This document shows positions 38,001 to 47,000 of a stretch of DNA of 64,000 nt, piece by piece (the first letter of the stretch is position 1; the number at the start of each line of letters is the position of its first letter). The DNA is taken from positions 1 to 64,000 of the forward strand of contig MEHQ01000271.1 in the NCBI GenBank assembly GCA_008828725.1. Reading direction: 5' to 3'. A program made the position numbers and the translations under genes. The notes beneath the pieces are model-generated. The model did no database searches. It was not told the DNA's origin and saw only the letters and a list, made by a program, of their open reading frames with translations. This DNA comes from Saccharina japonica. Lineage: Eukaryota > Sar > Phaeophyceae > Laminariales > Laminariaceae.

Positions 38001-41000
38001 TGTGTTGGGTATTCTCGGTGTGCTGTGTGCTGTGTGCTGTGAGCTGTGAGCTGTGAGCAGCAAGTTTTCAGGGGCTCCGTACGTTTTGAGGGGCTCCGTA
38101 TATCGTAGAACCGGGTACCCGGGTACCCGGGGCACAGATACCCGCCGGGTCGCAGACTTGGACCGGTCCGGTTCCGGTCCCGGCCGGGCCGGGTACCCGG
38201 TTCTCGCCCAGCCGGGTTACAACTCTACACTAGCTGATTGCTAATTTTGCTGGGGCGCTGGAGTTGATAGAGCCAGCACGCAGCGAGAGTTGCCCCTCGG
38301 GGCAACGGCGGGGTCCCGCCGCCCCCGGGGATGATATTATCACATCCCCGGGTTAGAAATCCTATCATAAATCTACAACTCCAACGACCCGGGAACGCAA
38401 ACGGACACCCCCCGGGTCGATACCGCCTGGCAAGGTGTGGAAACCCCAATACCACGGGAATATTTACGGTTTCCTGGCCCTCATAGAGCCAGCGTGCGGC
38501 GAGAGTTGCCCCTCGGGACAACGTTGAAGTCCCGCCGCACCCGGGGATGATAAATTCCTATCCCCGGGTCATAAATCCTTCCATACATCTACAACTCCAA
38601 CGACCCGGGGACGCAAACGGACATACCTCGGTTCGATACCGCCCCGCAAGGTGTGGAAACCCCACCACCACTGGCTGATTGCTGATTTTACTGGGGCGCT
38701 GGAGTTGATAGAGCCAGCACGCAGCGCGAGTTTCCCCTCGGGGCAACGGCGGGGTCCCGCCGCACCCGGGGATGATATTATCACATCCCCGGGTTAGAAA
38801 TCCTTCCATAAATCTACAACTCCAACGACCCGGGAACGCAAACGGACATCCCCCGGGTCGATACCGCCTGGCGAGGTGTGGAAACCCCAATACCACGGGA
38901 ACATTTATGGTTTCCTGGCCCTCATAGAGCCAGCGTGCGGCAAGAGTTGCCCCTCGGGGCAACGTTGAAGTCCCACCGCACTCGTGAAGGATAAATTCCT
39001 ATCCCCGGGTCATAAATCCTTCCATAAATCTACAACTTCAACGACCCGGGGACGAAAACGGACATCTCCCGGGTCGATACCGCCCCGCAAGGTGTGGAAA
39101 CCCCACCACCACTGGCTGATTGCTGATTTGGCTGGGGCGCTGGAGTTCACGGAGCCAGCACGCAGCGAGGGTTGCCCCTCGGGGCAACAGCGAGGTCCCG
39201 CCGCACGCGGGCATGATATGATCCCATCCCCGGGTCAGAAGTCCTTTATAAATCTACAACTCCAAAGACCCGGGGACACAAACGGACACCCCCCGGGTCT
39301 ATACCGCCTCACAAGGTGTGGAAACCCCAACCCCACGTTTTTTTTTGCGGTTGCCTCGCCCTCATAGAGCCAGCGTGCGGCGAGAGTTGCCCCGGGGCAA
39401 CGTCGAAGTCCCGCCGCACCCAGGGATGATAGCGTCACATCCCCGGGTCGTACATCCTTCCATTAATCTACAAATCCAACAACCCGGGGACGAAATAATA
39501 TCCCTGGGCTCGATACCGCCCCGCAAACCCTACCACCATTGGCTGATCGCTGATTTGGCTGAGGCGCTGGAGCCGAGAGATCCAGCACGCAGTGAGGGTT
39601 ACCCCTCAGGGCAACGGCGAGGTCCCGCCGCTCCAGGGGATGATATGATCCCACCCCCGGGTCAGAAGTCCTCCCATACATCTACAACTCCAACGACCCG
39701 GGGACGAAGCAAACACCTCCCGGGTCGATACCGCCCCACAAGGTGTGGAAAACCCAAATCCACGGACTAATTTTCGGTTGGCTTGCCTAGAGCCAACGTG
39801 CGGCGAGAGTCGTCCCCCGGGGCAACGTCGAAGCCCCACCGCACCCGGGGATGATAACGTCCCATCCCCGGTTCAGAAATCCTTCCATACATCTACAACT
39901 CCAACAACCCGGAGACGAAAACGGACATCCCAGGGGTCGATACCGCCCCACAAGGTGTGGAAACCCCAACCCCACGGGCTGGTTTACGGTTGGCTGTCTC
40001 TCATGGAGCCAGAGCGCGGCGCGAGTTGCCCCTCGGGGCTTTGGCGAGGTCCCACCGCACCCGGGGACGGTATCGTCGCATCCCCGGATCAGAAATCCTT
40101 GCGGGCAACTACAACTCCAATAACCCGGGGCCGAAAACAGACACCCCCTGGGTCGATACCGCCCCTCATGGTGGTTATTATTTTCCGGTTCAGAGTGGTA
40201 CATCACAGCACACTGTTAATGCGAGTACTATGGGCAACGCAAAGCTAGCACCACGGGCGGAGCCGTGGCCGTACCGCTAATATATGTTAAAACGGGCCCT
40301 AAAACGGCTATCCCTTGACATGTGAATGTCGGCGATTTTTGCCGAGAGAATGTATATATGTTTTGATTCGAAGTAATTCCAATCTTGAGCAGTGTATAAA
40401 CTACGTGAGATGCTTTTGCCGGAGGTATTTTCGCCGGTGCAGGATAGAGTAAAGGGAAGACCGGTGGTTCACGTCAACACAATACAATACATACGTGTGA
40501 CAGCGTTCCTCGAAGAACAGCACATAGCGTCCAGATAAAAGTGCAATGGCTCCAGAACAATGTGCGTTTTCAGTCTTCAAGAGCGCAAAATACGAAACAA
40601 CAGAGCTCAGCGAACGGTGTAATTTGCTTCATTGCACGCCAGACGATGTAGCCGCTAATCTGGCCGGTTGTGATCTGTGATCGACAATGAGTCCATGGTA
40701 TTCCACTGAGGTTCAAAATTCGCTATCGCTATCGCTCAACCGAAGTAGGGCTGTCGGTATACGACAGCGGCCACTGCCATGGATAAAACTGGCAGGAAGC
40801 ACTCGGTGCAAATGCATAATCCAAACATGTGCCGTCAACTCTGATAAACACAGCCAAACCAGATATATAACGATAACTGATCCGGTGATCGCAACAATTG
40901 TACTATGTTTACACGATAAGTAGTATAGTCGATCGAGTCAGCATCGCTGATATGAATATGCAACTTCGAAGGTAAGGAAAATATACGCATTGGCCGTGGA

Positions 41001-44000
41001 AATCATGTGGCGTTGACGATGATCATATCACAAAGAGCGTCAATATGATAACTGGTCGAACACATTGGACATCAGTAAATGTACCACGTTCTTGGTTATA
41101 TGTTTGTGTACTACACAGTACTACACTGGATATATCGTCGACTCCACGTACACGGACACTTTCAACAAGGTAGGAGCCACCGGCAGAAACACCAACAAAC
41201 CCGGCACTGGAAACTATTGATCAGTAAAGTTTCGAACGTAATTAGGTAGGCAACGATACGTGTGCGTTCTTGTCCGTCGCGATATACGGATATCATACTT
41301 GATAACTGTTCACGTGAAGTTTGACGTGTACAGTTGTAGGACCGCAATGCCTACTCGATCCACAAGGGTCTTGGTCGAGGTGAAATACTGGAAATCGAAA
41401 GCTCCCTTCGTGAATGCCTGGCGTACGCTGTATTGTACGTCTGGTCACGTATTGTCGACACCAACATTATTTCAACGTGCCGACTCCGGTGAAATTGACG
41501 ACACTAGCACGCACGGCACAGGAGGAGTCACCACGGGTGTATATTGATGACAGGTTTTGAGAGATAAATTAACAAAAAAACGCTTCTAAACGTCCTGGAG
41601 GGCGCTATGACGTTCCCAGCGGTACAATGCGACCCGGGGAGTTTACGATGTAACCGCGGCTCATTTGGGAAATCCACTCCTTGAACTGTCTCCCTCCGGC
41701 GCAATATTAATACACCCATAGTTGCTTTGCGGTGTGGTCTTTGCGTACGGTGCGGTGCGGTCCGGTGCGTATTTCGCCGAAGGGACCACATCTATACGAC
41801 TTGTCGTTTAACGCAAGCGCACCGCACCACACCGTACTCGACATTTTGCATAACATATTTATTCGAAAAGGACAGCACCGTACCATTCAAGAAACGAACA
41901 TCCGCCTCGAACGGCAGCATTCGGCTCTAACATAATTAATAACTGCGAGAACGTCTTAGGGTCATTAAAAAGTTATACGGTGCGGGTGCGACGAGGCGTG
42001 ATGATTCACCGGCATCCACACAACCGGGCCGCATCGTTCGTTTTCAAACCGCGCGGCACTGCATCCAGCTGCACTCATCGTGCGATTACCGAACCGAACC
42101 GCACCGGACTGTATTCGAGAAACATACTGAAATTCTCGGTGCACGGCAAGGAAGTGCAGGACACGCGCGTTCTACGGTACGTCATATTCTTTTGTATGGT
42201 AAATAACTTGTCTGCCGATGTTTACGTGAGTAGCTCAACTATCTACAGTAGTGTAGGCGCACCACACCCAAACCTGGTAATGAGGTAAGGTGTAGGCTCA
42301 AGCCGATGGACAATTCCATGATAATAAGTGTGCAGCGTAAATGGGATACATACCATACCGGGCTATTCCTCGGTCAAGAATCTCCGCCAGTCGCGAATGT
42401 TCGCATAGTGTACAGTCTGATTTAACGAACATAGTCTATGGTGTATAGTGTACCCGTGTACCGTGTGTATATACGTCCATAGTAGCACGCCCCACGATTC
42501 TCAACTGGAATCTGCACCGCGGTTCGGTACTGCACCGTAAAAGGCCCTTGATCAAAATGATGTCACCCTCCGGCTCGTACCAGTATTTGGTTTAGAGGTT
42601 CAGTTTACGCGTTTTGAGTGCGTATTATATGGTCGTGGCGTATCGAAAAACGGGCGAAGTGCCACGGGAGTGTACCGGGGCGACCACGCGTAAGTCTCGA
42701 CGGTGGTAGGTGATCGAACGGACAACGGCACCAACATATACGATGTCGAGACAATGACTCGGCAGTAGATATCGATTTTCCACTCCCCGGCCATTCACGG
42801 AGGCTCTGTCGCGTGTACTCCGCGATAGAGGTGAGGTAAAGCAAGTTTAGGTGGAACAATGGACAAGGAACAAGTATCTGACCCCGGTCAAATGGTCAGC
42901 AGAGAGTTCCAGAGCACAAGGAAGTCTGGGTACAACCACTGACTGGGGCAGGATACCTCGACTATTCCAATACCTATATTCAAATTACCAGTCAACCAAC
43001 TGGAACAAGCCGTCGTAGAGGGGCAGTTCCACTATAAGAAATGCAATTGTATCATTCTACTTCAAGAGGCCCAAAAAGCCAAATAATGGCGACCTTTGAG
43101 GAACAATTGTGACGATCTCACACGCCCAGCTAGACACCTAAGCAACAGCAGTAGCCCCCCCTGCTTCGGGGCAGGAGGTCTCAACAAATACAAAACTTAC
43201 TTTAAATTATAGGCCATAGAGCACAAATATTCAGAATTATTTAGTTAATCGTTTCGAATCATACATTGTCCCTAGTCTGTAGTTGTGGAGGATGAAAACT
43301 CGGCGTTTCAATTGTAAGACCCACCGCCACTATCACCACCACAACCACAACCACTTTTACAAGCATGCAAGAGGTTGTGTAGGTCAATGATGAACCCTTC
43401 GGTTTATCCGTCCAAATACAGTGTGATTACTCTTACCCGATCCGGAAACAACTCCACTTACTCCAACTCATCCAATTCGCGAAATTCTCTAGGCCATAGA
43501 CCCCAATACTTAGGCCGTTTCTTATGGAGTATTTTAGGTTAATAAATGGACCCCTTTTGACTCGTCTGTTTGTGAGATTATGCTTGAAGTCTTGCAGGCA
43601 GGTATAGTTTATTTAGGTGGCGTATGACAAAAAACACTTATTTCTTTTCATGTGGTACGGAGGCCACCAAAGACGAGGTGTATATCACACATATATATAC
43701 CAGGTAGAATGTACTATACAAATTATTCAGCAGTAGTATTAATACAGCAGCTGTCAAGGTACGACGTACCCCGATCGTATTCACATGTACAAATAAAACG
43801 TCAGAATCAAGTTACTGTAGTACACTTGTACGCTTTCACCGATCATTTAAAGTGAGTATTGGATTAGTTGAGGCCTCTTGTCCAGAAGCAGGGGGGGGCT
43901 CAACCGGGATAATTCACCCCCGAGCTGAGTGCATACTCAGCGCGGTGGTGGCGATCCCGGCCATTAAATATTACAAATGCAGAAACTACTGTTAATTACC

Positions 44001-47000
44001 TGTTAGCTGGGTGGGTGGGATGGTCAGAATTGTTTTTCAAAGGCCTTCATGGTTTGGCTTTTGGGCGCCTTGGAAGATACTGACCTCGCGTGTAACCACG
44101 TCGCTACGTCGACGTCGTCCCAATTGGTTGACTCCCGATGTTACCGTGGGATGCACGCGGCAAGTCCTTCGTGAAAGGCTGGGAAGTGGTAAGTCGATGA
44201 CTGTCGCGGAGTCAATGTCCCGCCGCCGTCTAGGTGCACCTTCGAGCTTTAGATCGGACACCACCGACGAGACCTGCTCGGTGTCGCCCTTATACACTCC
44301 TATGGCACTTTGTCCGGCTTCAAGCTCCTGATCTTGATGGTATTGGCAACTGCCGTACCCGCTACAGACCTGCCCGTGTAGCGAACTTTAAACGGCCAAA
44401 ACGCCGAGCCCCGCTCCGTTTAGAACGAGCGTCTATGCGCCGCATCGGGTCGGTAATAGAGACAATCTTGTCAAATGTCATGCGTAGACGACCTACTGTA
44501 GATCATACGCACCACAGAAACGACAGTTTGTGATACTGCTGTCGTTTGGAATAGCACGACGGTGTTAAGGGAAATGTGATCGGCGTGAATCGTCTGTACA
44601 TGCGGTGGCTGTGTAGGGCCTGTCACTCATCCTACGGTAGGGGCTTGACCTGATTATAGTATAGGCTCCATATTGTGTGACCGGCTCAGCTTCTCAAGCG
44701 AGTGACTACCGGTTAGAGTGCTCACTTTGCTCGCGCATTTGATTTAGGACTATAGCTTCTATAATCAAATCAGCATAGTCAAGTGTTGGTCGGGTTGCAC
44801 GAACAACCTCCTCCGAAGGTAAGATTCGGTTGTGTTAGATTATATTGAGATCTTCACGCGAGGAACTCAGAACAATACGCAACCCCCCCTAAAAGGCATT
44901 ACAGCCTCACGGTATCAGCCAACTCTGGGGCCCCGGCTGTTACGCGTTGGCGTGTCAGCCATAGGGTTACATCAACGGCGGGTCACGGGAGCACGACCCA
45001 CACAGCCACGTACACACAGTAATCGGAAACCCCCACCATCGTCCAGCACGTGCCGCCTTTGCGCGCCAAGCGAGCAACGACGGCACCCAGATACCGAGCG
45101 TGCTCGGCGAGTCGATAGCATTGTGTCGGCTCTCAAGTTGGTGGGCTCGATAAATCGCAGGCTCACAACAGCAACAAACAGCGACCTGGTGGTACATATC
45201 ATACGATATGCCAGACAGACATTGTCTACAACAAACCCTTGACGATCTATCACATCTACCGTGTCGTCCCTCCCCCATGCCGTAGTGAGAACTCCTGGCT
45301 GACGGCCGGGCGAGTGCAGGCTTGTTTCTGGTTGAAGGTCGGGCGAGCGACCGCTTCAGTCTGTATATTACGAAGAAGCTCTACGGGTGTGCCGGGTAGA
45401 TGATACAATGGATAATACGAGTACTGCTGGAATATCAAACATAGTACTGTATGCATACAAAAGCCTATGCAAAGGCTCAAATATGAACTCCAGTTTGTTA
45501 TCTCTGACCCAGATCAATCTGGGGCGCAGAATGATCGAGTTGGACTAATCAAACTGATGTTAATATTGTTTGTGATCAAACTGCTTCGTTTTCAGTTCCA
45601 TAAGACGCTGTTTATTTGCCCTTGATCAAACGGGATCCCTTTATGAACCTACTGTAAACAAAAACTCTATATGAAAAAGCCTTATACGTATATTCGCCAC
45701 GTCTATCTTGTGTCCAGCGCGTGTCTCGCAATTAGATTATAACATACATAATTAAGCACGGGTACCCCTTCTGTTTACAAAGGTCAGCGCTCCAGGGCGT
45801 GTCCATTTAGGAGGGACGTCACCAGCATCAGTACTCCATACGCGGATTTAGCAGCTAGTATCTACCGAAATACCACGGCGAGCAAATAACGAGTTATGCC
45901 AGAGATATCCATCGTGTAGTTATAGCAGGGTTACAACAGAAAAATGGCGTATTGTGCATTGTTTTAAACATGCCGAGTGTCATAGTTACAAGGACGAAAG
46001 CACGCGAATGAGAGAAAACCATCGTACTTGGGTCGATGAAATACAACACACGCGACAGTTTCGGCAGGGACGTTCACTCAGCGGTCACACCCGAAAGTGC
46101 TAACGACCAGCGCCGTGATCGGCGCGTCACTGAAGTTTTGAAATGAAACTCAAGACCCGCGAGAGCTTTCTCCAGTTGAACACTGCAATAAGGTTGATAC
46201 TGGAATAAACTGCGCGAAACTTGAGTTGGCCTCCTCGCCTTCCATAGCCGCCAAAAAGTTAGTGAGCGTAGCGGCTGGTCAAGATACTTTAACCGACTCA
46301 ACTCGTGAACCCGGCGGCAAAACACAACACCTCACATCAGTACATGCTGAACACGTACAGTACCGAGAGAGGACGAAAAAATGGCGCAACAGACAAAACA
46401 AAGTAGTGAATCGTTCGCCTGCTGGGGCTTTGCTCATGGGCCTTGCGATGCGCCCATGTGCGCTGCCAGCAATCGCCAACTCGTAATGATGTGTCGGACG
46501 GTAGACACATATGTGGGCTTATAGGCGCAGGTCGTGTGGTGGCTGGTATTAGGTTTGGCTAGGGTGATCAATCGGGCTTCACCGTTTATATTTGGAGTGT
46601 GCTGCCCGGTACTCTCCCTTGTGCCAAAATATGCGGCGCAGCAGTGCGAAGGGAAACAAATCGCCAATCTGACAATATCTGTTTTCAGTTTGTCGAACAT
46701 TTCCAACGATTCTTCTCTCGTGCAAGTTACTGTATAACTACTCCTCCAGTACTCATAATTCCTTACTCTAACACGTGTCAACCACCTTATCGGGCACAGA
46801 CAGTACGCAATATGTATTTAGTGGCACCGTCAAACCGATGAAACATAGGAGTTGGTGATAGAATGAAAAGGGATGAAGCGATAAATCGTTTTTGTCCAAT
46901 TTAGGTTGGAATTGGCCCAGTGATGATACTGGTTGGGCATGCGTTTGTTTTTTTCTGGAATTTTGGAGGGCGGACACGTCGGAGAGGGCGGTAGCCGACA

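Larger units (their letters stand above)
36533..40280 (+). mobile_element. Helitron-like non-autonomous element, about 3.75 kb
   Basis: The 5' end is A|TCTATAATATTAAATGCTG, followed by (TCTG)n at 36556-36580. The 3' end is CCACGG-GCGGAG-CCGTGG hairpin, then CCGTACCG and CTAA|T at 40277-40281. A 5' TC start, a subterminal 3' hairpin a few bases before CTRR, and insertion between A and T without target duplication are Helitron hallmarks. There is no Rep/helicase frame; the interior is a tandem array of 215-bp units and a later hAT-like insertion. A Helitron-type protein fragment elsewhere (62708-62820) shows that this superfamily is present. Confidence 0.6.

Noticed and set aside
38225-40250. 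Open frames of 98-167 codons in the 215-bp array
   Set aside because: Several frames on both strands are open through a stop-poor satellite, so they are not called as genes; noted as a finding only.
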